This document shows, in pieces, positions 1 to 12,000 of a stretch of 64,000 nt of DNA. The notes below the pieces were generated by a model that was given only the letters and a program-made list of their open reading frames with translations, was not told the DNA's origin and searched no databases. Location: the NCBI GenBank assembly GCA_013397795.1, contig VZTJ01003242.1, positions 1,528,321 to 1,592,320 on the forward strand, written 5' to 3'. Position 1 is the stretch's first letter, and every line of letters begins with the position of its first letter. Position numbers and translations under genes: made by a program. The DNA is from Orthonyx spaldingii. Its lineage: Eukaryota > Chordata > Aves > Passeriformes > Orthonychidae.

Positions 1-1844
1 ATTAGCCTCAGTCTGAATTTCAGTTATTGCAGCTGACACTGACTGTCTCTTTGTGTTCTGTGTGGGCACTCTCTGGGTTGTACTAACATCCCGGATCTGG
101 CTAACGAATTCCTGCTCAGTGTGTGGTGACTACAGCTCATGAAACACCAAGGCTGTCTCTCTATGCTTTTATAAAATTTTAGTAGCAAGAGGATGAATGA
201 GAAATGGATGTTTATAAAACTGTAGGAAGCAGTAAGAGGCAAATCAATCAATACCAACAGCAGATTAAATACCTGGGAACAAGCTGCTAGCTCCTACAGT
301 TAATTCAGAGTCTGGGGGTACAGCTGCAAAGTTTTGTTTTTTATGTATTTCCCACTGGATAGAAGAGTGTATGCATATAGCTCAGGTGACTGAAGATGTT
401 TCAGAAGGATGTCGTTTGAGTTCCTTGACAGCATTTGGCATCGTGAAAAGACCTTGTGTGTTAATAAAAGGAAAACATTTGCCTGGAGTTCACTGCATTG
501 AACCAGTTATGACTGACAGTCACCAGCCTCCTGATGAAGGCAGATGTTTGCATGCCCAAAACACACATTTGGCTCAGTTGACACCTTTAATGTCCTCCTC
601 ATTGGACAAAATAAAGATTAAGTAATCGTGGTAAAAGTGATACTAAGATGGCTCATGCAGGCTGGAATGATCCTCTGCTGACTACGTAGATGTGGAATGG
701 CGCTGTCTTGGTGCCACACCTGAAAGTGAATAAATGTTCTTGCTCTTTTACATTGACATTTCATTACCTTTGGTTTAAAGAGAAGGATGGAGTATTTTTA
801 AGATTGGATTTACATATTGGACCTTGTGGTCCTGCTACTGACCTTGCTATTACTAGACAAATATACTTAACAAAGCAGACAGTTCATTTTCTGTTTGTTA
901 GTGAATGTCAGTAGAAGAAATCTGAGCCACTCACCTTGACTAATTGGTACAGCCAATTATGGGATGTCTTGATATGAAGGAGATCAGCAATATCCTTAAA
1001 ATCCTCAATCAAAATTATTTCTGAACATTTGTTTGCTTATTTATGAACTATGTCAGAGCAAATAAACGAAAGCCCTGTAGAAAAGCTACTAACATTTTTC
1101 AATCTGCTGAGCTTTTTCTCTTTATTGGGTGTTTGCCACAGAGCTTCTGACAACTTTGGCAGTTGATTATAAAGTAATGAACTTCCTTTAACTCTGAGGG
1201 GCTTTTTCATCTTTAAATGCTCTAACTGGTGAGTGGACTATACATAAGTGGTTTTTTTCACTGCAGAATGTATATTCTCCACCTATAATGGCTTTATTTT
1301 GACACTACAGGTGTTTTAGAGATAACACAACAAACACTTCCATAGTGAGATGCCAGTAAATTCTAGGTTTTAAGAGACCTCATTCTGCAAAAAAAGGATG
1401 TGTGCAAGGGCAGCCACCAGCTGCCAGACAGTCCATCTGTAGGGTCCATTACTCTGCATTTTGTTTCCACCTACCACAGGCTGTTTTAGAGAGGTAAACC
1501 TGCTGTTAGCTTTGTTTCAGTTGATTTGAACCCTAAATTACCAGCTACCCCTCCACACAACATTTCAGTTCTTGAGCCCAGCTTTAGGATGATAAATCAA
1601 TTTGCTAGAAGGCCACATAAGGATTAGTTGTTGCAGTGATGCCTGAAGCATGATGCTCTTGATCAGACAAGTATTATAACAAGAGACTAATCCACAGCAT
1701 ACTGAAGTCATAGGAAATACTTCCACTAATACAAATGGATTGAATTAGGACTTGCAAATCTTTGTGGCAGATATTGTTCTTTAGGTATAGTTTTGTTATT
1801 AGTTATAATGATACATACCTCTTTAAAACCAAAAATCAAAAAAA
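1..1844. other. Non-coding unique sequence, no gene seen
   Basis: AT-rich single-copy DNA with stop codons in all frames. The few open frames here are under 90 codons and resemble no protein family I know. I see no tRNA, CR1, MIR or long tandem repeat. It could be intergenic or intronic, and the sequence alone does not decide which. Confidence 0.6.
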
Positions 1845-1927
1845 TTGCTTGTTACTTGGGAGAGGAGACCACCTCCCATCTGGCTACATCCTCCTTTCAG
1901 GTTGTTGCTCAGAGTCATAAGGTCTCA
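1845..1927 (-). mobile_element. Isolated internal fragment of a CR1 LINE (end of ORF2)
   Basis: Read on the minus strand, this short segment translates to a stretch containing NNLKGGCSQMGGGLLSQVTS. That is the conserved late part of the CR1 reverse-transcriptase ORF in birds (usual form close to YLKGGCSEVGVGLFSQVTS). The plus strand reads like the standard reverse-complement CR1 text around 'gttacttgggag' and 'ataaggtctc'. Neither the CR1 3' tail nor more of the ORF is visible on either side, so it is a decayed or deletion-trimmed relic. The match is strong over about 80 bases and fades abruptly. Confidence 0.8.
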
Positions 1928-4900
1928 TGTGCAGTCCTCTGGTGGAAGGCCCCAGAAACAAGTCTGGGGGTGCTTCAGTGGTCATTGGTGGTCAAACTTG
2001 GGGTGATCTTTTTTTGACCAGTGATATGTGTATGAGCAGTTCCTGCTTTTCCCATGGTGTGCCACAGTTCTGTGCGTGGAAAGAAATTTTTGTCTGAATG
2101 CATTAACCAGGATTTGCTAACCAGATCTCACCTCCACCAGCCCTGGAATTAGCACCTTCCTGTCACAAATTCCTCCTTTCTGTACTTAACTCAAGCCCCC
2201 ACTGTGGTGACTTATCTTATGGCAAGTTCCTCCTGTGGCCTTGGCAGTGTCTGAGACAGGCAATTGTGATCTTTCAGTCCTTACAGCTGTGGAGAAGAAG
2301 GGATGTTCCAACAGCATCCAATCATTCAGTGGGGCTGGAGAACACAAAGTATAGCTGAATTTCTGTCTAAAAGCAATTTAAAGTTTTTACCTCTGTCCTG
2401 CACCCTCCCCAAAGCCTTTTCCTTACACCTGTCTGGATTGCAACCCCTTTGCCTCCATCTGCTTGATGATGGGAGAGAGGAAGGTGAGAGGCAGCTGCAC
2501 AGGTGCAAAGGCAGCGGGTCTGTAAGATCTGCCTCCTGCCAGCTAAAACCACTCATTTTACTTAAAAATCTCCTTTGAAGGAAAGATGATCTTTCTCTCT
2601 TTGTTCTCAGTAATAGCTGGGCTGTGACACAGGTGCAAGGCAGTTCTGGCACCTGCTAAGCTCAAGAGCCCTAAATGTAGCTCCTGAGGGAGACAGTCCT
2701 AGGAAGACAGCTGCAGTCCTAGAGGCAGAAGGAGTGTGCCCCAGGTCCTAAGTTACCTTCCATTTTCAAGTGGCCTTTTCCACTGCAAAGGAATGCTGCA
2801 ATGTCTTCACTACTGTTTCAGTCCTTACCTGAGCATCTACAAAATGTGGGCAAGCCTGCATAGGGTCAGATGGGTTACTAGAGAGAGGAAAAATTCATTG
2901 TTTATTGAGGTGGTTTCTCTGCCAGTCTTATTTATCTGTAAGGGTATCAAGGATGCTGAAAACAGCCTAGAGGGAGAAAATGAAACTGAGTTTTAGAGGC
3001 ATGTGACAATGTCTGTATAATCCCAACAGATTAGCCACTACTCCTACATACCACAGTGATTTCTGTCCCTATGATTCCCTCTATGTCAGCCAGATACCAT
3101 ATGTGTGCAAGGGAAGACTTCAGAAGAATTAGGGAGTGGTACAAAAGACAAGCACAAGTACTAGCCTGATGTCTCAGGTTGTATGTGAGGATGTACAGCA
3201 CAAAGTTGCTTTGAGACAAGGGCCTGATATCATCTCCCAGGGCCACTTGCCTGGAGTTATCCCTCCTTGTATGTGCAGGCATGTTGCTAGAAAACTGCAA
3301 TATTCTTGGGCCTGGATTCAACTGCACCATGACCTGAGGGTGGGAGGAAAGGAAGCTGCACACCTGAATGCCTGTCACCACTTCTGTGTCTGCCAGGGGC
3401 TGATAGAGAGGAAGACTGTCCCATTAGCCCCATCCTTTGTAAACCTCTGCAAACCTCTGTTGTCGGGTGGTGATTGCACACCAAGACCTCACTACCTCCA
3501 TGCAAATCCATGTTTCTCGAAGGCTGTCATCACCAGCATTGCTAGAAAATGCTCACCTTGGTTTTTCCAGGAGGGGACAGGCAGATGGGGAACAGAGTGG
3601 AATCACAGAGCACCCACCAGTGAGCCCCAACTGGGTCTCCAGGACAGGCAATCAGCAGGGCAGGACTGCAGCTAACCAGAATTGGGCTGAAATCTGAAAC
3701 ACCCTCTTTGTCTTCTCTTTCTGACTTCGGCTCTGGTCTGGAACAGAAAAGCCTTTGGTACAGGATGCTGCCTACCTAAAATGGACCAAAGACTAGATAA
3801 GAGTTATCTTGCCAATCTTGCCTTGAGTGACACCCAGGATATTTTCTTGAAAGTCCTTTGAATATGCAGTTTAATTGTTTCCTCTTGTGAGCAAGACAGT
3901 GAAGACTCAATTAAGTGGAATTTTTTTGATTCACAGAAAAAAATTGTCTTTTATTTCTAATTGTCTTTTTCTCTAGCTGACTCTACTTCTATTGTAGCAA
4001 GGTCTCAAATACAACTGAAGAAAGTACATTGATGTAAAAATATGTCATGTTTGTCATTCACAGAAAATCTTGGGAACATATTTTATGAAAGCTCGTTTCT
4101 GAAAGCTCACTTTACTTAAATTTGGACCAAGCAAAGCCAACAAAATCTTTTTAATACCAGCAGAAAGGCGGCTGGATACAATACAGAAAAAGGAAGAAAA
4201 AAAGAAGCACTAAACTTACTGCGGTGCTGTAGTGCATGTAATGTAATAAGTTCCCTGTGACATCAATAGGGTTTAGGCATGCTTAACTCAGTAGGCTCCT
4301 TCTAAAGTTTTTTTAATATGTTAAAGTAGAATTTACTTTGGTTTCAATAGCTGAGCTTTATTAAGATGAAGTCTAAAGTTTTTAAAAGCATAAGTAGAAA
4401 CAATAGAGTTGTTAAAGTACTGGGAAAAGAGTCTAACTGTAATCATGTCCAGAAGCATTTGAACTGAAGGATAAATTTAAAAAACTGTAGAAAACAATAG
4501 CCCATTACAATGGCAAAATCCATCAGCTGAAGAAAGCAGGGCAGACATGGTCAAGGCATTGTGCTTAAAGGATATCCATAAGATACACACATACAGTAAC
4601 AGAGAGTGACATTCTTCATGTTGTATCAGTTTAAAAATCCAGATAGATCTAGATATAGATGTCAGCTACTAGGACAACCAGGCTTCATCGCCCATGGACA
4701 TCAGCACAGCTAGCACCTGTCTGCTCAGCAGGTTGTGTGCCTCGTGGTGAAGGGATAAACATGATCTGCTCCTCCGAGCCCCCGCCGCCCCCATGCTCGG
4801 GCACCAGCAGCCTGCAGTCCGTGGTGCGCCTCCCACCAGCCTGTGCCAGCACATGGAGTGCAGTCAGGGGAGGCAACTTATAATTATTTGATGCAGATTG

Positions 4901-7900
4901 CAGATGGTCACTTCATTAGCATCGATGCAGAGGCACCCCTCACATGGTGTGGGGTAGCCTTTGTCTCTCTGCAGAGGGGGATGGCTGGCTTGTTCTGATC
5001 TTGAAATGCCTCTCCCACGGCTTGATCCAGGGAGGTGCTGAGCAAGGTCTCTCACATTAAAGTAGAAAATATCAAATTAAAACCCCTTTGGGATAGAGGC
5101 TTGAAAAGGAAATTAGAGAATACAATTTCTGCATCATAAAATATTAGGAACAGAGTGCACTAAATTGCTCCTAAATGGTGACAAAGGAGATCTGTTTCAC
5201 TGTCTGTTTTATAATTGTTTTAACTAAAGGATGTGTCTGTCTTGTGGGGTATTGACTGTTAATTCCAAAAGTACAAATATTGCTGGTGTGTTACAATTAG
5301 GCTACTGCACTAATTTTTAATGAAATTATAATCAAGTTATGTGTGTTGTGCTTCTAATATTTATTTACTTGCTAAAACCAGACCTTTTATTGAGAGTGGT
5401 TTCATGCATTCTTTCACCAGTCAAGTCAACATTACTGTCTTTTTAAAACAGCTGTAAATCTCTTTGATTGGGACTTGAGGCTGGAATCATTCGTGCTGTG
5501 TTAAACTAAACTGTCTTATCTCCTTGAGTGCTATGCAGCCTCTAGCATGTCCAGAGCTGCATCTGTCCATGGCCTAAGGAGGCCAGTATTTGAAAGCTAT
5601 TAATAAAGACATTTGGGGAGGAGATGGAGACACGCCTTTAACCCTCAGTGCAATGTGTTAGGAGAGATGACAGAGTAGGAGAGGCATGCTTTTTCATTTT
5701 CAAGGATAAGGGGGTTTATCTTTTTTTTTTTTAATGGGGACAATATCTGCCCTACGAATAGCCCATTATTTTCAAAGGAATGCAGGCAGATGAACACCTG
5801 CACCACCAGACAGAAGGTTAGCCCAGACACAGATTTCAAAAAAAATATAGGAGGAAAAAACAGTATTGCCATGAAGTTGACCACCATCAGCAGCACAGCA
5901 GAGAGACCCACACCTCTGAAGGCTCCTCCTGCATTACTGCCCCAAGCTGCTGAACTGCAGACAGAGGGGAGACCCTCCCGTGGGTCTGGAGCACCCTGGA
6001 AGTTTCCATACGGCTGAGTTAAGTAGGGAAAATACAAAGCACATTTACATGGGGCCAGAACTCCCATTGCATGGGGGATTTCTGTCTTCTGACTCATGCT
6101 GAATCTGTTGTTTTGCTGTTGAGATGGCAAAAAGAGTTTCAAACTGGTCTCATCATATCTTAGAATTAGACAGGAAGTCAGTACTACTGCACTTACTGCA
6201 TCTCAACGTGCATACTGAGAAGCAAGTCCTCAGTGAAAAACTTCTGTGGGAAGCAATATCAAAAATCTCCAGACTGCTGGGGACAAGCAGCAGTAACTTC
6301 CTCAGCTATCCAAAAGTTAGACATCTGAGCCTCTGTATGGTCAACACTGAGAACCAGGGCACACCCAGAGCAGAGTTATCACGTCCTTTGTGGACACCTA
6401 TCCAGAAGGCAGCTTTGTTCCTTCCTGAGTGACAAGTGGACAAGGCACTGAAGACACATGACATCCCTTCTGACTTCAGCCTGCAAAGAGATGAGTTGCA
6501 CCCAGAGCAGCATCTGGGGCTTTGTCACAGCAAAGCTACTGGCACTGATTTACGATGTACCTCATAAAACCAGAGCGGACACAGAGAAGGGAAGCTGGGA
6601 GATTACTCTAGAAAGAATACTTGCTCCTGGTTTTCCTCATAGTCAACTCTGCTGGAGATATTACCTTTCCAAAGCAGAAGGTGTTGGTGACATGTACCAA
6701 ACGGCTTGTGTGCTCCTGTCTGTACACTTCCTACCCCTACATCTCTGCTTTCAGGAGTCACCTGTTTCTCACAACTAACCAAGTCGATACATATGTTTCT
6801 CTTAGAGGTTATGTCCAGGGCTGTCTACCATGCTGTCTTCCAGGCTGGGCTACTAATATTTAACATCAGGCAGCCAAAAAGGACCATGCTCGTGGGCAGA
6901 GGAAAGGCAAGCAAATTATCATATTACAAGACAGGGTATGCCTTTGCAGCTGTCATTGCTTATTACAGTAGAAGAGGGAAATGTCCCTCTTTCTTTGAAA
7001 CCAAGATAGCCTCAGCTTTCCTTCCTGTTGTGGACTCCTCTGCAGTAGTGAAAACTCAATGACCTCAACTCCCCCTGCTGCCATCACAGTCTTTTTGTCT
7101 CCACAACATCTACCAAAGTAAAAAGAAAATCCAAGTACTATCTCTTCCCAAAGTCCTCAGGGAACACAGCACCAGTGAGACAGAAAAGCCCAGCCTTGCC
7201 TGAGAAGAGCAAGGCTTATCTCAAAAGAGAGGTTCAAGCATGGACTGGAAGTTCTTTCAGAGACAAACATGACAGTTTTCTCAGTGACAAAACTTTGCTT
7301 TACACCTAGTATTTGATATCTATTTAAATCAGGAATTTCTCTGAGTTCTTGAATCATTTACCTATGTGACAAGGATGTAAAACACATGATGAACTGAAGT
7401 CACAAAAACCCCACAGGATCTACTTCCAGATGTCAAACTGTTGCTGTACAAAAATCTCAGAGTGATGAGACCTTCTTCTTCAATGCCAAGTCTGGAAAGT
7501 ACCAGTGAAATCATCATTCCCTGGATAGTGCATAAATGGGTTCACTCAGCAGAATTTCAAATTCTGTTCTCACCCAAAAATATCAGAAGGGTTACACTGT
7601 AGTTCATTTTCCTGGCCTCCAAAAATGCCTTTAGCTTTTTCTTCCATAACAGTCTCCTTTGTTCAATTTTTTTTGGCAACCACAGAAATCCCATTACAAA
7701 AAGAGGAAAATGTCATGAATCAATGCTGCAGTTATAATAGATCTAACAACACACTCAAAACAAATGTGTGACAATTAAAATTGTCATTACTTTATCCAGA
7801 ATTCTGATGTTTTTATTCAAACTCAAACATTTCAATTTAAACTGAAAAATTATGATGATAAGAAATTGCATTTGGAGGCTATGGATTGTACTCCCACAAA

Positions 7901-9050
7901 AATATATGCTACTTCTGACTACCAGCTTCTCTCACTACTAAAATTTCCATCACTGCAGTAGCTGAGGACCCTGAAGTCTGGATCACATTTAGTTTCATTT
8001 CAGAAGTGCTAAAGAGATTAAACACCTTGCAGATTAGATGATATTGCATGATCTGCCCGATACATAATCATACAAAAACTGGAGCTCAGCTTCCCATTAA
8101 TTGTGCATTGATTCACTTTAAACAGGCTCTAGATACAGGCTGAGATATATTAATAATATTTTATTGTATTTTAACTCACTTCTGTTCTTATGAACTTGTT
8201 AATTTGTTTTAATGAATTATTTAGTTTTTCTCATAAGATTTATTAATGGCACAGACCATACTTTGACCTGTGGTTTTATATTATATCTCTGGCTGAGAAG
8301 AAATACCAAGGGAAAAAAGCAAAAAATAATTTTTGTAGAGTATCTTTGTTCCAGTTGCACTATGTTTTGTAATTTATTATTATAATTTTGTTGCCTTACT
8401 CTGCACAAGTAAATTAACCAATAGGTGCCTAAGGACATATAGCACATGTTCAGGGTTTGTGGCATAGGAGTGGATAAACAAAGATGGTAATATTGGCTAA
8501 TAGAACATCACATCCCACAAGGGGGGTTAATTTCTTTTCTTTGTACAGTTCCAGTAAGAAATGCTAACCCTTTAGATGAAGAAAGATATTTGTCCCCATG
8601 AGGTTTAGGCTAGCAGGACTTAGGCTGTCCAGTTGTAACAATTTTCTTCCCAATCAGCTTGCAGTTGGGTGCAAAGCCATGCTGTTTTGCAGTTCTCCTG
8701 CCTTCATCTGACATTCAAGATCATCTGCAGTGTTATTTCTTCAGCATCAAAAATCACAACAGACTTGGGCAGAATTGGCACAGGAAACCTGTGCTACAAA
8801 CCACATCATCTCAAAGGAGCATAAGGAAATTGATGAAGCAGTGATTATTTCCCTGCAATTGAAATTGATCCTTTCCTCAAACAGAAAGCTTTCAGTACCC
8901 CACATTTAGTAGAACTGAAGAGAAATGTGCAAAAACTAAAAGTTTTGGAATCATTACCTTTAGAATGAAAAATCTGCCATTGCCATTACACTCAGATCAG
9001 AATATTTTAATCACTGCTATTCTTGTGACACTTGGGCTTTGATCATGTTA
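1928..9050. other. Non-coding stretch; no gene supported
   Basis: Mostly AT-rich unique sequence. A small GC-richer patch lies at about 4740-4860 (proline-codon-like CCN run), but it has no clear splice sites and is too short to call an island. The longest open frame, 3136-3675 on the plus strand (179 codons), has mixed composition, no recognisable domain, signal peptide or repeat, and a competing minus-strand frame over the same bases. A 165-codon frame on the minus strand at 5645-6142 is equally anonymous. I treat both as chance open frames. Confidence 0.55.
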
Positions 9051-9084
9051 TATCCTATATCCTTTAACTATCCTATATCCTTTT
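9051..9084. repeat. Two-copy 18-bp tandem repeat
   Basis: The unit tatcctatatcctttaac occurs once in full, and its first 15 bases (tatcctatatccttt) follow immediately as a second, partial copy. This is a small local duplication with no gene around it. Confidence 0.85.
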
Positions 9085-12000
9085 CCCCATTACAAAATCA
9101 AAATATCTGTGTGAATCTACTAGGGGCAAAACAGACCCTGAACCCTAGAAACACTGCCTTTCCAAGTAAGCACAAATCAGCACATTCCCTCATGCTCACA
9201 AGTTGTGGTGACTCATCTAGGATCAAAGATTCATCACATTTAAGGCAACCAATATTTTTGTTCAAGGAATTTATTCCCTGAGTTATCTTGATTTAAAGAT
9301 ACTGAGAAACAAAACTCTCATCAATTCCCTGGCACCTTTACTTCAAGTTTACTCGTCCTCTGTATTGAGAACTGAATTTTACTTGCTGTGCAAATTTCTG
9401 TGGTTTCAACTTCCAGCCATCAGTTCTAACTTAGAACCCTTCAGTAGCCAGTCATTTTTTCTGTCTCCTACTCATACACCACAGCACAACTATTATTGTG
9501 ACTCTTCACTGCTCTTTTCTGTCCTTCCACCTTGCCTTTATCACGTGAACACAAAGTCTGCAGGTAGCACACCAGTATGGGTCCCAACAAGGCTTTCACA
9601 AAAGACTATTCCTTCCCTTTGTAGGCCTACAGGGTGTTCATTTTCAACTCATTTTCTGAGCACTCTTTCCCTCCTCTGCATACCCCGTGGACCACCTCCC
9701 ATTTCCCTTAGCTTGTATTTTTGCATGGAAACATGTTTTTTTTAAATGATCCTATTCTTCCAAGATATTTAATCACTATGTGATTGTTCCCGCTTCTGTT
9801 TATCAGTTAGAGTTGTCTGTAAATTTTGCCAGCAGTGGCATTGCAATTCCAGAGCGCTGAAGAAAATGTTAAAGATTATCATCTTAAATGTCCTCTAGTT
9901 TTCTTTCCCCTGTTGTTCAAAACCCACTGAATTTCTGTGTTTATACCCTCCTCTTTTGTGATGTCTGCAGTACAGCTTTTTTGGAGTGACATGACTTGCA
10001 ATTTTTATTTCAAGTTGTGCTTCTCCTTCATCTTGTCCTGGATCGTAGCCTTCAGGCTCCCTGTGATCTAGGAACCGTTTCTGTCCTTTGGCAAAAATAA
10101 CACATCTACAGCAGGACCAGAAGTTGTTCCTTCTGCCTTCACACCAATTCCTTTCACCTAGGTGGAAAAAATCACCCCTAAATTCCCTCTCAGAAATTCT
10201 GCTCACTCCTGCAATGTCAGTGATGAGGTCTCCGTACACAGTTGTACCACCAAGAGCGGATTGATCTGCTGGAGGTATCAAACCTCGGGTTGATCAAGGG
10301 TTCAAGCCTTGGGTTCAAGCCTTGTGTTCTTCACAGGAAGCTGCATAGCTGGAGGCAGACAAGACAGGCAGCAAGGTAACACTTGTGTGCAGCTTTTGGT
10401 TGAAGCAAGCCCACATCTGCCCACTGGGGGCCGACCAGACATATCCCCAAGGCTCAGTCAGCAGGGCTGTCTCTGTGGCCTCCCCCTCTCCTCCAGCATA
10501 CACTGGGACAGTCAAGGAGAAATTCAGAATTTATGCATTAAGCAAATGGGGAAAAAGTATTAAGCAGAGATGTACCTGGCAGATCTTTAAGGTCTATATG
10601 GAAGCATTTTTCTGTAGGGAGTGAAAAGGGCAGGGACAGTAAGGAGGAATGTCCTGACTCCAGCTCCCATGTGGAAGCTGCAGTATTCCAGCCAACATAG
10701 GCAATTCTTGAGATGAGTCAGAGATAGAGCTGCATCCCAGGACCATGGCTTTTCCTACTGTGCCTACACTTCACAGCCCTGTGCAGCAGTCAACTCTTTG
10801 GCTGAGGTAGCTGGAAGGCTGCTTCCTCCTTCCTCTACCCCTTTCCCTCTACCTTTATTAAAGTCAAGAAGGAATTATTTGTGCTGATTTTTAAGCAGAC
10901 TGAGAGAAAAAAGTGCAGTTGGATGGCTTTTGCTTACCTTCGGCCAATTTCAGACAGACGTTTATGCGTTCAAAGAAATATAGATAACAATCTTGACTTT
11001 TTTGTTTGTTGTTTGGATTGCAAAAGTATCAGGAAGCAAAGGTGCCCTGAAACTAATTTCTATTGTGTTCTTTAGACAGCTTGCTCAGTAGTATAAATCC
11101 TATTAATAGATGACCTCAGATGTTGCCTTTTGAGCAGTGGTGCACTTTTGAGGAGCATGAGCAATGTTTGTCCATGTCTCTATAATTTCCCTACTGAATA
11201 AACAATGCTCTTTCCTCCCCTTCCCCAAGTGTGACTGCTCCATCAGCACTTCCCTGGCTGTGCGTGAAACATGGGCATGCTAAACAATAAACCCTCTGTT
11301 TTCTACAACTGTACTTGCACCAGTAAAACTCTTTGTACCATTCTGAGGCTGAAAGCTCTCACCCTTCTCACCATTTTCCTTGTGTGGATGCAAAAGATCT
11401 TCAGAGAAAAACCTGGCTTGTTCAGCCACAATGAGACTTACTTCATTAGCCCTTTAATAGATGAGAAGAAAGTCACTGGACTGTGTTCCATAGCTGTCAT
11501 CCTGAAGTGTTGCCAAGCCCAGCTTCCAAAAGAGGGGCAGGTAGCTAAGGCTGGAAATATTATGTGATGGTACTAATGCCATGTGCTGAGCACTCAAAAG
11601 GGGACTTGTCACCTGCTGAGAAAAAGTCCCTTGCAGCCTCATTAACTGCGGCCAATGCTGTGGAAATTCCTGTGCATGCCTCTCTTCAAAAGATGCTGAT
11701 CACGAGATAAAAAAAATTATCTCTGAGCTTATTTTTTCTCTTCCTCCCTCTTTTTATCCTTTTCAAGTTCACGCATCTCAGACTTGCTAATGGTAAAGGA
11801 TCCTCTCAGAATGAAGATACTATAATAGAGGAGAGCTGAAGATCAACACTTCAGCTCTTATAAGAGATTTTAATATAATCAGATGAAAAATTCAATGCTA
11901 AAACCATTTTCCATTTTGTTTTGTTTACCTACCTGAAGCAGGCTCTTACAAAAATCTGTTTTGCATAATTTCCTAAAGTGTGACAAAACCAGGACTCATC

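Noticed and set aside
4740..4870. GC-richer patch as a second CpG island or exon
   Set aside because: It is only about 120 bases with few CpGs and no splice or promoter motif.
10290..10330. GGTTCAAG words resembling a tRNA B-box
   Set aside because: They come from a 13-bp tandem duplication; there is no matching A-box or cloverleaf around them.
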